Notes: generated from the sequence alone by a model not told the origin. 64,000 nucleotides of DNA from DAOTWA01 sp963702935 (GCA_963702935.1 OY969772.1:3720001-3784000), one strand, 5' to 3'; counted from the stretch's first letter, positions 51,885 to 61,794 are shown. Translations and numbers: made by a program.

Positions 51885-53567
51885 TCATTCGATGGAGATA
51901 ATAAACTGGTAATGGGGCTGCCCGCCGTCGTGGACTTCGACTTCTTGAGCAGGATAGGCCGAACGGATCTTGTCTGCCAGATAATTGACCTCGTTCTTGG
52001 GAAGGTTGGCCCCGTAAAACAAGGTGATCCTTTCCCTGTCGTTCGTGCTGGCCTTTGCCAGCAAGCCCAGGCAGGCTTCCTCCAGGGTAGAGGCCGAATA
52101 AACCAGCTTGCCGTTCAACAGGGCAATCACCTGGCCTTTTTCCACCTGCACGCCGTTGATCTCGACCGAGCGGGTGGCTATGGTGATCTCCCCACTGTCC
52201 ACTTCGCTCAGCGCCGAGTTCATCTCCTTGACGACGGCATCGAAATCGCCTTCCGGCGTGAGACGCAGCATGGCCGACAATCCCTGGGGGGTGCTCATGC
52301 TGGAGATTACGGCGACTTTTTTCACAGTTACGCCGGCGGCCGATTGAGCCGCCAGAACGATGTTCTTATTGTTCGGGAGGATGACGACCTTGTCGGTGGG
52401 CAGGTTCTCGAAGGCTTTGAGGATTTCCTCGGTGCTGGGATTCATGGTTTGCCCGCCCTCGACGATCGCAGCTACGCCCAGGCTGGCAAATATGCGCGAG
52501 ATCCCCGGCCCCGGGGAAACGGCTACGACCGCGATCTGGCCGGGCTCCACCTTGGTGAGGGTGAGCTTGCTGTGGTCGCTTCCCAGGTCGTCGATCTGGG
52601 CTTGCAAGTTTTCCATGCTGATCTTGGTGATCGTACCGAGGGTCATGGTGTAATCGATGGGCTGGTAGCGCTTGTCGAGGGGGACGTGAATATGCATCCG
52701 GTAAATTCCGTCGCCCTCGCCAACCTGAATGGACGTCCCAATTTGCGACAGCTCGCCGTAAAAGTGGTCCAGGTCTAAAGGCTCGCGGGGCTTGAAGTCG
52801 ACCACCACCTCGTAATCCTGGCCAGGCTCGACCGACTCCAGGGCATTTTCGAGGTTCATGACGGCCAAAGGCTGCACGGTAAAGGCCGGCGTCTCGAGGG
52901 ATTGCCCCTTCACCTGGCGCAACATGCCTTCGAAGATGAAAAACAGGCCCTTGCCGCCCGAGTTGACCACGCCGGCCTGCTTCAGGATGGGCAGCAGCTC
53001 GGGGGTATGCTTCACCGATTCATCGGCAGCCTGTACGACCCTCTCCAGGAGAGCCAGCAGGTCATCCGTCTCGGCCACTCCTTTTTCGGCCTCGGCGGCC
53101 ATGTCCTTTGCCACGGTCAATATAGTGCCTTCCACCGGCCGCACCACCCCTTTATAGGCTGTGTTACGCGCCTCGACCAGCGCAGCCGCCAGGGCGGTAG
53201 CGTCCATGGTCTCCAGGCTGTCCAACCCCCGGGCGAAGCCCCGCCAGAGCTGGGACAGGATGACCCCAGAGTTCCCCCTGGCGCCCATCAAAGACCCTTT
53301 GGCAATGGCGTGCGCCATCTTACCAACGTTCCGCTCCCCTGATTGAGCAATCTCGCTAAAGGCCGCCTGCATGGTCAAAACCATGTTCGTGCCCGTATCG
53401 CCGTCCGGGACGGGAAAGACGTTTAGCGCATTGACCGTTTGCTGGTTCGTCTTCAGCCAGGTCAAGGCGGCTTCAATCAGCGTTTTGAGCTTTTGTCCAT
53501 CGATCGGCGCATGGGTATGCTGCTTTGCTTTGCCCCGTCCGGTAGGGAGTGGTTGGTTGATACTCAT
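51885..53567 (-). CDS. fakA: Fatty acid kinase FakA-like (DAK2 domain) protein
   Basis: A 560-residue protein with an N-terminal DAK2/DhaL kinase domain (about residues 20-235). This has VFPVPDGDTGTNMVLTMQAA, KGSLMGARGNSGVILSQLWR and VKHTPELLPILKQAGVVNSG. A middle domain and a C-terminal DegV-like part follow, with VILPNNKNIVLAAQSAAGVT and VKKVAVI. With FakB (DegV) it phosphorylates fatty acids bound by that partner. It forms an operon with Asp23 upstream and DegV downstream. Confidence 0.9.
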   Translation of the reverse strand: MSINQPLPTGRGKAKQHTHAPIDGQKLKTLIEAALTWLKTNQQTVNALNVFPVPDGDTGTNMVLTMQAAFSEIAQSGERNVGKMAHAIAKGSLMGARGNSGVILSQLWRGFARGLDSLETMDATALAAALVEARNTAYKGVVRPVEGTILTVAKDMAAEAEKGVAETDDLLALLERVVQAADESVKHTPELLPILKQAGVVNSGGKGLFFIFEGMLRQVKGQSLETPAFTVQPLAVMNLENALESVEPGQDYEVVVDFKPREPLDLDHFYGELSQIGTSIQVGEGDGIYRMHIHVPLDKRYQPIDYTMTLGTITKISMENLQAQIDDLGSDHSKLTLTKVEPGQIAVVAVSPGPGISRIFASLGVAAIVEGGQTMNPSTEEILKAFENLPTDKVVILPNNKNIVLAAQSAAGVTVKKVAVISSMSTPQGLSAMLRLTPEGDFDAVVKEMNSALSEVDSGEITIATRSVEINGVQVEKGQVIALLNGKLVYSASTLEEACLGLLAKASTNDRERITLFYGANLPKNEVNYLADKIRSAYPAQEVEVHDGGQPHYQFIISIE

Positions 53568-53615
53568 AATGCTCCTGGAATTATAGATATTGGACCCAAT
53601 GATCTCTGCAGATGA

Positions 53616-53972
53616 TTAATCCGTATCACTGATGCGGAGACCACGCACGTGGACGTTTACTTCTTTAACCGGCAAGCCTACATTTTTTTCGACCTGATAG
53701 CGGACGTTGTCGGTCACGCTATCGGCGACCGACTTGATTCGCGTTCCATACTCAACGATGATGTAAAGATTGATGACAATGCAATTGTCGTCATACTGGA
53801 TATCTACGCCCAGAGTGGGATCCTTCACCAGGACGTGCGAGATGCCTTCGGCCAGATTCTTGGCTGCCAGCCCAACCACTCCGTATGACGACAGAGCAGC
53901 CTGGTAGGCAATAGTAGCGATTGCCTGATTTGACACGTAGACGTTCCCAAGAGGGTTGGATTCTTCACTCAT
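53616..53972 (-). CDS. Asp23/Gls24 family protein
   Basis: An intact 118-residue Asp23-family protein (NQAIATIAYQAALSSYGVVG, VDIQYDDNCIVINLYIIVEY, VGLPVKEVNVHVRGLRIS). It lies 48 bp upstream of fakA. The pair Asp23-FakA is a frequent neighbourhood in Firmicutes and Chloroflexota and suggests a role near membrane lipid supply. The second Asp23 copy is near nusB (10300-10657). Confidence 0.88.
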   Translation of the reverse strand: MSEESNPLGNVYVSNQAIATIAYQAALSSYGVVGLAAKNLAEGISHVLVKDPTLGVDIQYDDNCIVINLYIIVEYGTRIKSVADSVTDNVRYQVEKNVGLPVKEVNVHVRGLRISDTD

Positions 53973-54004
53973 TTTTTGACCTTTACTTGATAGAACTGCT
54001 TTCC

Positions 54005-54033
54005 TTGTTATTGGTTACGGTTTATGGTAGAAT
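54005..54033 (+). promoter_or_regulatory. Promoter of rpmB
   Basis: TTGTTA (54005-54010) and TAGAAT (54028-54033) are 17 bp apart, 79 bp upstream of rpmB and divergent from the Asp23 gene. Both hexamers are close to consensus. Confidence 0.65.
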
Positions 54034-54111
54034 CAGCCCTTGCCGTATGGGTAGCGCTGATCTTACCCGGGCACACCAAAAGCAATCATTGTTTGGAAAG
54101 GACTACTAAAA

Positions 54112-54294
54112 ATGGCAAAATGTGAATCCTGTGGTAAGACGACGACTTTTGGCCATAATCGCAGCTTCTCGATGCGCGCCACCAACCGGGCTTTTCACCC
54201 GAACCTCCAAAAAGTGACGGTGATGGTCAATGGCCGTAAGGTTCGCAAGATGTTGTGCGCAAAGTGCATTCGGACGATGGTGAAAACGGCGTAA
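54112..54294 (+). CDS. rpmB: 50S ribosomal protein bL28
   Basis: A 60-residue L28 of the zinc-binding type. Two CxxC pairs (Cys4/Cys7 and Cys49/Cys52) frame the core GHNRSFSMRATNRAFHPNLQ. AAAGGA lies 10 bases upstream. It is a single-gene unit with its own promoter and terminator. Confidence 0.95.
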   Translation: MAKCESCGKTTTFGHNRSFSMRATNRAFHPNLQKVTVMVNGRKVRKMLCAKCIRTMVKTA

Positions 54295-54315
54295 TTGCAC
54301 TGGTTTTTTACCTCA

Positions 54316-54345
54316 AGAATCGCGGCTGCGGCCGTGATTTTTGTT
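54316..54345 (+). terminator. Intrinsic terminator after rpmB
   Basis: AATCGCGGC (54318-54326) pairs with GCCGTGATT (54331-54339), with one G-T pair and a TGCG loop, then TTTTTGTT. It overlaps the end of the convergent rpe gene by two bases. Confidence 0.8.
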
Positions 54346-55006
54346 AAGCAGGGATATTCTCGCGCAAGGAGCGGACACCCGCTGCGATTCCATCCGGATG
54401 CTCGAAGATCGCCGAGGCGGCCACGAAAACCCTGGCGCCGGCTTCATACGTAGAAGAGATCGTGTCGGCGTTGATCCCGCCATCGACCTGGATCAGCGCG
54501 GGCGATTGAGCGGCTTTCAGCATCCGGTCGATTTCACGGATCTTGGATAGCTCGTCCGGGATGAACTCCTGTCCTGAAAACCCGGGGTTGACCGTCAATA
54601 CCAGCACCATATCCACCAGGTGAAGGATGGGCGACAGGCTGGCAGCGGGTGTTCCCGGGTTCAACGTCACGCCTACCCGACATCCCAGGTGGCGGATGGC
54701 TTGCAAGGTGCGATAGACGTGGCGGCCGGCTTCCACGTGAACGGTGATCGAGCTGGCGCCGGCTTCCGCAAAATCCTCCAGGTATCTATCAGGTTCTTCG
54801 ATCATCAGGTGCACGTCCAAAGGCATCCTGGTGATGCGACGGCAGGTGTTGACGACGAATGGACCCATGCTGATGTTGGGGACGAAGTGGCCGTCCATCA
54901 CATCCACGTGGATCCAATCGGCTCCGGCGGCCTGGACGGCGTGGATTTGTTCGCCTAGGACCGCAAAATCAGCCGAGAGAATTGAAGCCGAAAGGATAGA
55001 TTTCAT
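54344..55006 (-). CDS. rpe: Ribulose-phosphate 3-epimerase
   Basis: A 220-residue TIM-barrel enzyme interconverting ribulose-5-phosphate and xylulose-5-phosphate. It has LSASILSADFAVLGEQIHAV, HVDVMDGHFVPNISMGPFVV, VHVEAGRHVYRTLQAIRHLG, VLVLTVNPGFSGQEF and LIQVDGGINADTI. ATG 55006 gives the family N-terminus. It lies 8 bp after the kinase gene. Confidence 0.94.
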   Translation of the reverse strand: MKSILSASILSADFAVLGEQIHAVQAAGADWIHVDVMDGHFVPNISMGPFVVNTCRRITRMPLDVHLMIEEPDRYLEDFAEAGASSITVHVEAGRHVYRTLQAIRHLGCRVGVTLNPGTPAASLSPILHLVDMVLVLTVNPGFSGQEFIPDELSKIREIDRMLKAAQSPALIQVDGGINADTISSTYEAGARVFVAASAIFEHPDGIAAGVRSLRENIPA

Positions 55007-55014
55007 GCGCTTGG

Positions 55015-56085
55015 TCAATGTACCACAGGATTCAAATAGAAATAAATGGCCAGCCAGAAGGGAATCAACCCGCCAATGGCCAGCACGGCCAGAAGGCCCA
55101 GGCCAACGGTAGGCCAATCGATGTCGAAGGCGTGATCCTCTTCCTCGGCGGGGGGAGCCGCGAGCATGGTTTGTGTCTCGGCCTCGGAGGGGGGCAACCG
55201 TGCAGGAGCTTGAGGAAGCACCGGCCGGCTGTTGGGCGCCATCGTTTCGGGCGGCTTGCTGAAGGTCAAGAGCACCCGGCCGAGCTGGTCGGCGGTACGA
55301 TAGCGCGCCGACGGCTCCTTCGAGATGATCTTCAGCACGATCAGCTCCAGGGAGGGTGGAATGGCGGGGTTGAGCTGGCGGGGAGGAACGGGAATGCCTT
55401 CGCGGTGAAGGCGCGCCAGCTCGCCGGCGTCGTTAGCGTTGAAGGGAAGCTGGCCGGTAATCATTTCATATAAAATGATGCCCAACGAGTAGACATCCGA
55501 GGCCGGTGAGGGCGCCCCACCGGCGGCCTGCTCCGGCGAAAAGTATTGTGGAGAGCCCCACACCACGTCGCTTTGCTCATCCGGGTGGATGGTCGCCAAT
55601 GCGCGCGCGATCCCAAAATCGGTCACTTTAAGGCGCTGGTCGGGGGTGACCAGCATATTGTGGGGCTTGACGTCACAGTGGATCAGCCCGGCGCGGTGCG
55701 CGTAGCCAATGCCGGCGCAGGCCTGGATCATCAGGTGGATGGCTTCGTCGATCGTGAACCGGCCGCGTTGCCTGAGCAGCGTTTTCAGGTCCGTGCCGGG
55801 CACGAATTCCATGACGATGAACAGCCTGCCGGCATCGAATCCAAAATCATGGACGGTGACGATGTTGGGGTGAGACAAATTCGCGGCAGCTTTTGCCTCC
55901 TGGCGGAAGCGCTCGCGAAATTCGGCGTTTTGAGAGAAATCTTCGCGCAGGATCTTGATGGCGACGGGGCGCTCGAGCATGAGATCACGCGCGCGGTAGA
56001 CCAACGACATACCCCCAGATCCGAGAGGTTGTTGGAGCTGGTAACGGTTGCTTAAGAGAGGCGCTTGCGCTGAATTGCTTTCCAT
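55015..56085 (-). CDS. Membrane-anchored PknB-like Ser/Thr protein kinase
   Basis: A 356-residue protein. The kinase domain (about residues 14-275) has the Gly loop LGSGGMSLVYRA, Lys44 (VAIKIL), the catalytic loop GLIHCDVKPHNMLV and VTDFGIARAL. The catalytic Asp is preceded by Cys, not Arg, so it is a non-RD kinase. A Pro-rich linker leads to one membrane helix (about 327-350) with almost nothing outside. No PASTA repeats are present, unlike true PknB. The target is unknown. TATAAT lies 11 bases upstream of the ATG. Confidence 0.88.
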   Translation of the reverse strand: MESNSAQAPLLSNRYQLQQPLGSGGMSLVYRARDLMLERPVAIKILREDFSQNAEFRERFRQEAKAAANLSHPNIVTVHDFGFDAGRLFIVMEFVPGTDLKTLLRQRGRFTIDEAIHLMIQACAGIGYAHRAGLIHCDVKPHNMLVTPDQRLKVTDFGIARALATIHPDEQSDVVWGSPQYFSPEQAAGGAPSPASDVYSLGIILYEMITGQLPFNANDAGELARLHREGIPVPPRQLNPAIPPSLELIVLKIISKEPSARYRTADQLGRVLLTFSKPPETMAPNSRPVLPQAPARLPPSEAETQTMLAAPPAEEEDHAFDIDWPTVGLGLLAVLAIGGLIPFWLAIYFYLNPVVH

Positions 56086-56178
56086 ATCCCTGCGAGATTA
56101 TATCATACTGCCGGGGTTTCCTCGCCGCTTAGGATATAATTATCCGCATACCTCAAGGAGAACACGCTTCCGGCCTCG

Positions 56179-57261
56179 ATGAAACCTATCCTCAAGTACG
56201 TGCAAAAGAACCCCCTGGCGGTGCTTTACCTGACCATCCCCATCGCGCTCCTGGCAGCAGGGCTGCACTGGGCTTCCGGATGGGTGTTTGCCCTTTCCGC
56301 GCTGGGGGTCATCCCTTTGGCGGGGCTGATCGGCGAGGCCACCGAAGGCCTGGCGGCTCGCACCGGGCCGCGCATTGGGGGCTTGCTCAACGCCACCCTG
56401 GGGAATGCCGCCGAATTGATCATCACCCTGGTTGCCGTGCGCGCCGGGCTGTTAGATCTGGTCAAGGCTTCGATTACCGGCTCTATCATCGGCAACCTGC
56501 TGCTGGTGCTGGGCTTCGCCATGCTCCTGGGTGGACTGAAGAACGGCGTGCAAAAATTCGACCGCCGGCAGTCGACCAACCACGCCGTCTTACTGGCTAT
56601 CGCTGTGCTGGCCCTGGTCATCCCCTCCGTTTTCAGCCGGTCGATTACCGAGGCCGGCGGGGCTAAGGTGGAAGTGCTGAGCCTGGGGGTGGCGGCCATC
56701 ATGATCGCCCTGTACGTGTTTGGGCTGGTCTACAGCCTGACCACGAACAACTCGCCCATCTCTTATCCCGCCGGCGAGGAAGGAGCTGCTCAGGCGGCCA
56801 TGCCCATCCGCGAGGCCATCCTCCTGCTCGCCCTGGCGACCGGCGGCGTGGTGTGGTTGAGCGAGCTGCTGGTTGGGGCCGTGGAAGCAGTAGTGGCGAA
56901 TATCGGCCTGTCTGAATTCTTTCTGGGGATCATCCTGATCCCTGTGGTGGGGAACGTTGCCGAGCACCTGGTGGCGGTGCGCGTCGCCAGAAGCAACCAC
57001 ATGGATCTCAGCGTAGAAATCGCCGTCTCTTCCAGCCAGCAAGTAGCCTTATTCGTGGCTCCTCTGCTTGTTTTCATCAGCCTGGCGATGGGACACCCGC
57101 TCACCTTGATCTTTAACCAGTTCGAGCTGCTGGCGCTTGGCGGAGCCGTGCTGATCTCGGCCCTGGTCTCTATGGACGGAGAATCCCACTGGCTGGAAGG
57201 GGTGTCCCTCCTTTCTGTCTATCTGATCCTGACCCTGGCTTTCTTCTTGTTGCCGGTGTAA
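56179..57261 (+). CDS. Ca2+/H+ antiporter (CaCA/VCX1 family)
   Basis: A 360-residue transporter with about eleven membrane helices and both alpha-repeat motifs: GNAAELIITLVAVRAGLLDL (about residues 74-93) and GNVAEHLVAVRVARSNHMDL (about 257-276). It would expel calcium in exchange for protons. AAGGAG lies 19 bases upstream of ATG 56179, farther than usual, and a TATAAT lies a further 20 bases upstream. Confidence 0.88.
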   Translation: MKPILKYVQKNPLAVLYLTIPIALLAAGLHWASGWVFALSALGVIPLAGLIGEATEGLAARTGPRIGGLLNATLGNAAELIITLVAVRAGLLDLVKASITGSIIGNLLLVLGFAMLLGGLKNGVQKFDRRQSTNHAVLLAIAVLALVIPSVFSRSITEAGGAKVEVLSLGVAAIMIALYVFGLVYSLTTNNSPISYPAGEEGAAQAAMPIREAILLLALATGGVVWLSELLVGAVEAVVANIGLSEFFLGIILIPVVGNVAEHLVAVRVARSNHMDLSVEIAVSSSQQVALFVAPLLVFISLAMGHPLTLIFNQFELLALGGAVLISALVSMDGESHWLEGVSLLSVYLILTLAFFLLPV

Positions 57262-57265
57262 TCCC

Positions 57266-57767
57266 ATGAATAGACGTACCCAACGTAAAGGTTTCCTTTC
57301 TCTGGGGGTGCTCCTCGGAGGAGCGGCCCTGTGTGTCGTCTTCCTCGCCTTCCTGGTTGCATTCTTGTGGATCTTTCGCTCGGCGTCGCCTGCCGACGCT
57401 TCTGTGGAGGCGGCTGTGACCGTCATTCCTGCCCCCACTTTGACTCCCAAGGTGCTCTTGCCGGGCATGGATGCGACTGCCACACCGACGCCTCTCGCCT
57501 CCAGCCCGGGCTCTGGGCCGATTTCACGTGGGCGTTTACGTGCAGATCACGGGCACCAACGGAGATGGGCTGCGCATCCGCAGTGCTCCCGGAGTCAGCA
57601 GCACCCCGCTTTTCCTGGGGATGGATTCTGAGGTGTTCCTGGTAAAAGATGGCCCCCGGGAGGCGGATGGATACACCTGGTGGTTCCTGACGGCTCCCTA
57701 CGATACCAATCGGAGCGGTTGGGCGGCGGCCAGTTACCTCTCTCTGGTGCAGACACCGCAAAATTGA
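57266..57767 (+). CDS. Membrane-anchored SH3-like protein (frameshifted)
   Basis: One membrane helix (about residues 12-37, SLGVLLGGAALCVVFLAFLV) is followed by a Pro/Thr linker. The frame breaks at about 57515-57521. After it the protein continues as VGVYVQITGTNGDGLRIRSA, then GYTWWFLTAPYDTNRSGWAA, a bacterial SH3 type-3 domain that binds cell-wall or protein ligands. The gene starts 4 bp after the antiporter gene. Confidence 0.72.
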
Positions 57768-57863
57768 GTGCAAGAAATAACCCGCTGCACGAGTTGCATT
57801 TTTTAGCGTTTGGGTCTATATTGTGGGCAAAGACCAGGTTGAAACCATGATGAGCATGATCCT

Positions 57864-58220
57864 ATGAGCGACACGATACCGCTTTCTGTCACCGCCGATC
57901 GTCATAAAAGAGAATTGACCGTCACCTGGGGAGACGGGCACACCAGCGTCTATCCCTTCGGTTTGCTGCGAGCGGCTTGCCCCTGCGCAAGCTGCCGCGG
58001 CGGGCACGAAAAGATGAGCTCCGAGCCGGATGCGCAGGTCTTCGACCAGTCGTTGGAAGACTCTCCGGCGACCCGCATGGTTGGGATCGAGGGGGTAGGC
58101 TCTTACGCCATCACCATCGAGTGGGAAGACGGTCACCATTACGGGATCTATAATTGGCATTATCTACGCATGTTGTGCCCTTGCCCGGTTTGCCAGAAGG
58201 AATACGGCTATGGTGGATGA
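57864..58220 (+). CDS. DUF971-domain protein
   Basis: A 118-residue protein with the DUF971/GBBH-N fold (LTVTWGDGHTSVYPFGLLRA, IEWEDGHHYGIYNWHYLRML). Two cysteine clusters, CPCASC and CPCPVC, could bind a metal or an Fe-S cluster. Relatives are often found near Fe-S cluster assembly or carrier genes. Role unproven. Confidence 0.75.
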   Translation: MSDTIPLSVTADRHKRELTVTWGDGHTSVYPFGLLRAACPCASCRGGHEKMSSEPDAQVFDQSLEDSPATRMVGIEGVGSYAITIEWEDGHHYGIYNWHYLRMLCPCPVCQKEYGYGG

Positions 58221-58761
58221 CTCAATCGAGAACGTTTACAATTACGCCGAACGGGCTTATATCCGCATGCAGGCGGGAGACGTGCTGATGCGTTGCCTGG
58301 AAGACGCCAGTGTGGCTCCTATGCAGCGCCTGGTAGAGTCGTTACTGGTGGCAGGCCCTGAGAACATCGACCTGCTGCGTGAAATCCTGGCAGAAACGTC
58401 CTCCCGAAAGACCCAGGTTGAGGACGATCTTCAGCAAGTGCTGGTTGGATTGAAAGCCAATCTGGAAAGCTACGGAGTGAGGCTACGCGGAGTCAAGAAG
58501 CCTCTTACCTTGCTGCGCATGAGGCCGGTGCGCTTTTTGGGCCTGTTGCGCTCCCAGGGTGTGGTCGAAGAGGACGTACAGACCACCTGCTTGCAGCAGC
58601 TTCAAGACGCGCGTGAGCTGGTCACCAGCTTGAACGTCCATTTCCACTTGCTGCGGGAGATGGAAGAATATCTAAAAGACTGGTTGTGGGGGTCCTATTA
58701 CCAGTCGATTCACCAGGCGCAACTGGATTCCCACCCTTCCAGCCCCGGTTATATGCTGTAA
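58210..58761 (+). CDS. Hypothetical helical protein
   Basis: A 183-residue protein starting inside the DUF971 gene (11-bp overlap), so the two are coupled. It is rich in helices (ERAYIRMQAGDVLMRCLEDA, LLREILAETSSRKTQVEDDL) and lacks a signal or membrane segment. I do not recognise the family. Close coupling hints at a shared function with DUF971. Confidence 0.6.
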   Translation: MVDDSIENVYNYAERAYIRMQAGDVLMRCLEDASVAPMQRLVESLLVAGPENIDLLREILAETSSRKTQVEDDLQQVLVGLKANLESYGVRLRGVKKPLTLLRMRPVRFLGLLRSQGVVEEDVQTTCLQQLQDARELVTSLNVHFHLLREMEEYLKDWLWGSYYQSIHQAQLDSHPSSPGYML

Positions 58762-58778
58762 ATCCGTTTGAAAGTTTT

Positions 58779-60003
58779 CTATTCGTTTCTCTTCGACTTC
58801 CTGCTCAACAGGTAAGCGCCTGCTCCGGTCAGGGCGGCTGCCAGTCCTAATCCTACGGCGGCCTGAACCACCGTCTTTGGCTCCATGCCGGGCATAACTA
58901 CCTGGCCATCTCCGTAAGACTGGAAGTACTGGCCCCATTTCGTTTGTAGCGCCAATTCGACGCGTTTGCGGCCCACGAAGGGATACCAGTAGACGTTGTG
59001 GTAGAAATTGCTGGCGAAGAAGCTCCAGGGGACGATTGGGCTTTGCAACAAAACTTTCTCGAACGGTTTCAACGGGCCATGATAGATCATCTTTTGGCCG
59101 CGAGACGCGAAAGTATCTTCCTGGGTGAAGCCCCAGGGCTGTTCCTGGGAAATGTCATATCCGACGATTTCAATTTCACGTGGGTCGCCGACCCCCAGCC
59201 CGCGTTCGTGGGCCAGACGGATGAAAGGGATCGACATTGGGTCGAACCCCTGGAGCCGGGCCGATACGGCGTCGATGGCTACCTGGTCGGCAGAAGCCAG
59301 CAAGATATTCTTCTCGTGCCAGCGCATTGCCCGGGGCCCCGGCCCGTCGCCGGCGAAGGTGCCGTCCATCACGGCGAAGATACCCGGATGGATGTCCTGC
59401 TGGATCGTCAGGAGGTCCACCAGGGTCTCGTGGATGACGCTGTGCGTCCAGTGGCGATTGCGGTGCAACAGTCCGCCGAAGGCGTTTTTCATCGCCCCGG
59501 TGATGGTGGTGAACACGTGGGTCTTGACCGTCGGCAGGTGGATAATGTTCTTGCCCACCAGGGCTTTGGGGATGTAGAACTCCCTCGGGGTAGACCTTAT
59601 CCAGCACCAGGAAGGGCTGCTTGGGCTCGTATTTTACCCACTCGAACTGGTCTTCGTACAGGTAGATGCAGGGGATGCCGCATTTGTCGGTGACGAAACG
59701 GTGCTTGTTGTTGAATTCTCCCACGCGGGTATCTACCACCACAGTGTCATTGTGGAAACCGACTACGTCTTTGTAGCCCGCATTCTTGAGCGCGCGGATG
59801 ACCCCTTCCAGTTGCCAGGGGGTAGTGGAACAGGCCGGATACCAGGTTTGCCAGGAGATGTTGATTTTAAGCCCGGTAGTGTTCTCTTTGGGGAGAGCTT
59901 GCTCGAAGCCGGCCAGCTTCATCAGGTGCCCAACATCATCGAGCACCGTCCCTGGCTCGGTCTTCAGCACGGCTACTTTGCCTTTTCCGGGATATTGGCT
60001 CAT
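58779..60003 (-). CDS. DUF362-domain protein (frameshifted)
   Basis: A protein of about 408 residues. The N-terminal part has KVAVLKTEPGTVLDDVGHLM, INISWQTWYPACSTTPWQLE and GVIRAL. The later part has HLPTVKTHVFTTITGAMKNA, FAVMDGTFAGDGPGPRAM and ILLASADQVAIDAVSARLQG. The frame breaks at about 59585-59590. Dropping one G restores VYPREFYIPKALVGKNIIHL. A hydrophobic helix at the very end (VVQAAVGLGLAAALTGAGAY) may anchor it. DUF362 proteins bind iron-sulfur centres in some species. The function is not settled. Confidence 0.78.
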
Positions 60004-60108
60004 CTTATCTCCTGAGTTCTTTTCATGGACAGAAGCGAATTCATCTAATGTTGAGTAAAGTTGGCGATAATTTTACAACGCAGGGAGGGTCAAGTCCAGG
60101 AAAGGCGA

Positions 60109-61497
60109 CTAATTCATCCTGAATTGTATAGTTTTCGCAAGGTCGCGCGTCCGGTCGGCGGCAAATCCAATGTACCCGTTTACGTCCATCAATCTCATCA
60201 GATCCTCTGCGGAGGCATATTCGAGGAAAGTGGGGTCGGCGCAGATCAGCGCCTGGAGCGGGTTGTCCTCTCCGTTTTGAACTGCCTTCCAGGCGGTCAG
60301 GGCGTGCTCACGCAGGCGGGCGTGCATGGCCTGGCGATCGGCCCCTGCGCTGCCCAAGGCCATGAGGACGCGCTCGGTAGCGGCAAATGGACCGTAGGTG
60401 GATAGGTTGCGCTGGACAGCCTCTTGATTGATTTGCAGCTTTTCGAAGATGCGCACACCGGTATGGATCAATTCATCGCTGGCCAGGAAGGCCTCCGGTA
60501 GGATCAAGCGCCGGTTGGCGCTGTCGTCGAGCGTGCGCTCCAGCAGCGAATGGGCAGCGTTGTCCCAGGCGATGCGGGGCATCTGCGCCAGCCAGCGCGC
60601 CAGCGAGTCGATTTTCTCGGCCTGGATGGGGTTGCGCTTGAACGGCATGGCCGAAGAGCCCACCTGATGCTCGCCAAACGGCTCGGACATTTCACCGATC
60701 GGCGGAGATTGCAGGAATCGCAGGTCGAAGGCGAATTTATACAAGGAGCCGCCCAGGCCGGCCAACGCGCTCAGAATAGAATATTCCTGCTTGCGCGGGT
60801 AGACCTGGCTGGCAATCGGGTAAAAAGGCAGGTCGAGCAGGATGCTCAAGCGCTCCTCAAATTCAGCCAGGCGCTCCGTTCCGACCAATTCTCCGTAAGC
60901 TGCGCCGGTGCCTACCGCGCCTTTGAATCCCTTTCCCTGCACTTTCGTATAGACCTCACTGAGAGCGTCCCAATCCGAGAGCAAATCCTGGGCGTAAAAG
61001 GCGAGCCGGTATCCCACCGTAGACGGCTCGGCAGGCTGCAAATGGGTGAAGGCGATCATAGGGGTATCGGCCCATTCAGACATGCGCTCCGTAAGGAGCA
61101 GCAACAATTCACGCAGCTTCTCCAGGATCAGCTCGAGGGATTGGCGAATGCGGAGAGCCTCGGCGTTATCCTCGATGTCCATGGACGTGGCGCCCAGGTG
61201 CAGACTGCCGCCGGCGGTGGGGCATTGTTCCGCAAAAGTTTGCAGCTCGGCCATCAAATCGTGATGGATCTCGGCTTCGATGGCGTGGGCGCGGTCGAGG
61301 TCGATGTCATTGATGTGGTCGTGAAGCTCCTGGAGAATCCCGGCGTCCAGCACCCCAAACTCTGCTTCTGCGCGAGCCAAATTAACCCAAATTCGCCGCC
61401 ACGCGCGGCGCTTGTAGACTTCACTCCAGATCTGGCGCATGGTCTGGCTGCCATAACGCCAGGAAAAAGGCGATTGATAGGTATCGTATTCGGCCAT
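60109..61497 (-). CDS. purB: Adenylosuccinate lyase
   Basis: A 462-residue fumarase-fold enzyme acting twice in purine synthesis. It has AFTHLQPAEPSTVGYRLAFY, HLGATSMDIEDNAEALRIRQ and the signature GSSAMPFKRNPIQAEKIDSL. TAGAAT ends seven bases before the ATG, so the transcript is probably leaderless. Confidence 0.93.
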   Translation of the reverse strand: MAEYDTYQSPFSWRYGSQTMRQIWSEVYKRRAWRRIWVNLARAEAEFGVLDAGILQELHDHINDIDLDRAHAIEAEIHHDLMAELQTFAEQCPTAGGSLHLGATSMDIEDNAEALRIRQSLELILEKLRELLLLLTERMSEWADTPMIAFTHLQPAEPSTVGYRLAFYAQDLLSDWDALSEVYTKVQGKGFKGAVGTGAAYGELVGTERLAEFEERLSILLDLPFYPIASQVYPRKQEYSILSALAGLGGSLYKFAFDLRFLQSPPIGEMSEPFGEHQVGSSAMPFKRNPIQAEKIDSLARWLAQMPRIAWDNAAHSLLERTLDDSANRRLILPEAFLASDELIHTGVRIFEKLQINQEAVQRNLSTYGPFAATERVLMALGSAGADRQAMHARLREHALTAWKAVQNGEDNPLQALICADPTFLEYASAEDLMRLMDVNGYIGFAADRTRDLAKTIQFRMN

Positions 61498-61504
61498 TCA
61501 TCTT

Positions 61505-61510
61505 ATTCTA
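61505..61510 (-). promoter_or_regulatory. -10 element of purB, leaderless arrangement
   Basis: Minus-strand TAGAAT is followed by AAGATGA and then the purB ATG. A TCAACA lies 17 bases upstream as a weak -35. Confidence 0.45.
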
Positions 61511-61600
61511 ACGCATTTATAGGATCCTGTTGAGGCGTATCCAGGCTCCTTACAATAACCATAACCTAACAAAACTGCAATGTCGTAAAACTCAAAATGG

Positions 61601-61629
61601 TTGCAATTCCTTAGATTGCTGCTTATAAT
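61601..61629 (+). promoter_or_regulatory. Promoter of the kinase-propeller gene
   Basis: TTGCAA (61601-61606) and TATAAT (61624-61629) with 17-bp spacing. This gives a leader of about 160 nt, AT-rich with a T7 run at 61709, before the first start candidate. The 297-bp spacer to purB otherwise shows nothing recognisable. Confidence 0.6.
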
Positions 61630-61794
61630 TTATATAAAACCGGTCATTTACGGACATGAGATATTCATAGCAGGATCGTCCGGGCTAGCCTTCTAGAAGC
61701 CAGTCAATTTTTTTCCTAGAAATCATTTTTTATGGAAAAGGGATCGCCCTGGCCCCGCTGTGGATCTTCATATCTGGCATTCTCTGAACAGGGG

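Noticed and set aside
55015..56085. True PknB with PASTA repeats
   Set aside because: The protein ends a few residues after its membrane helix, so there is no extracellular peptidoglycan-sensing region.
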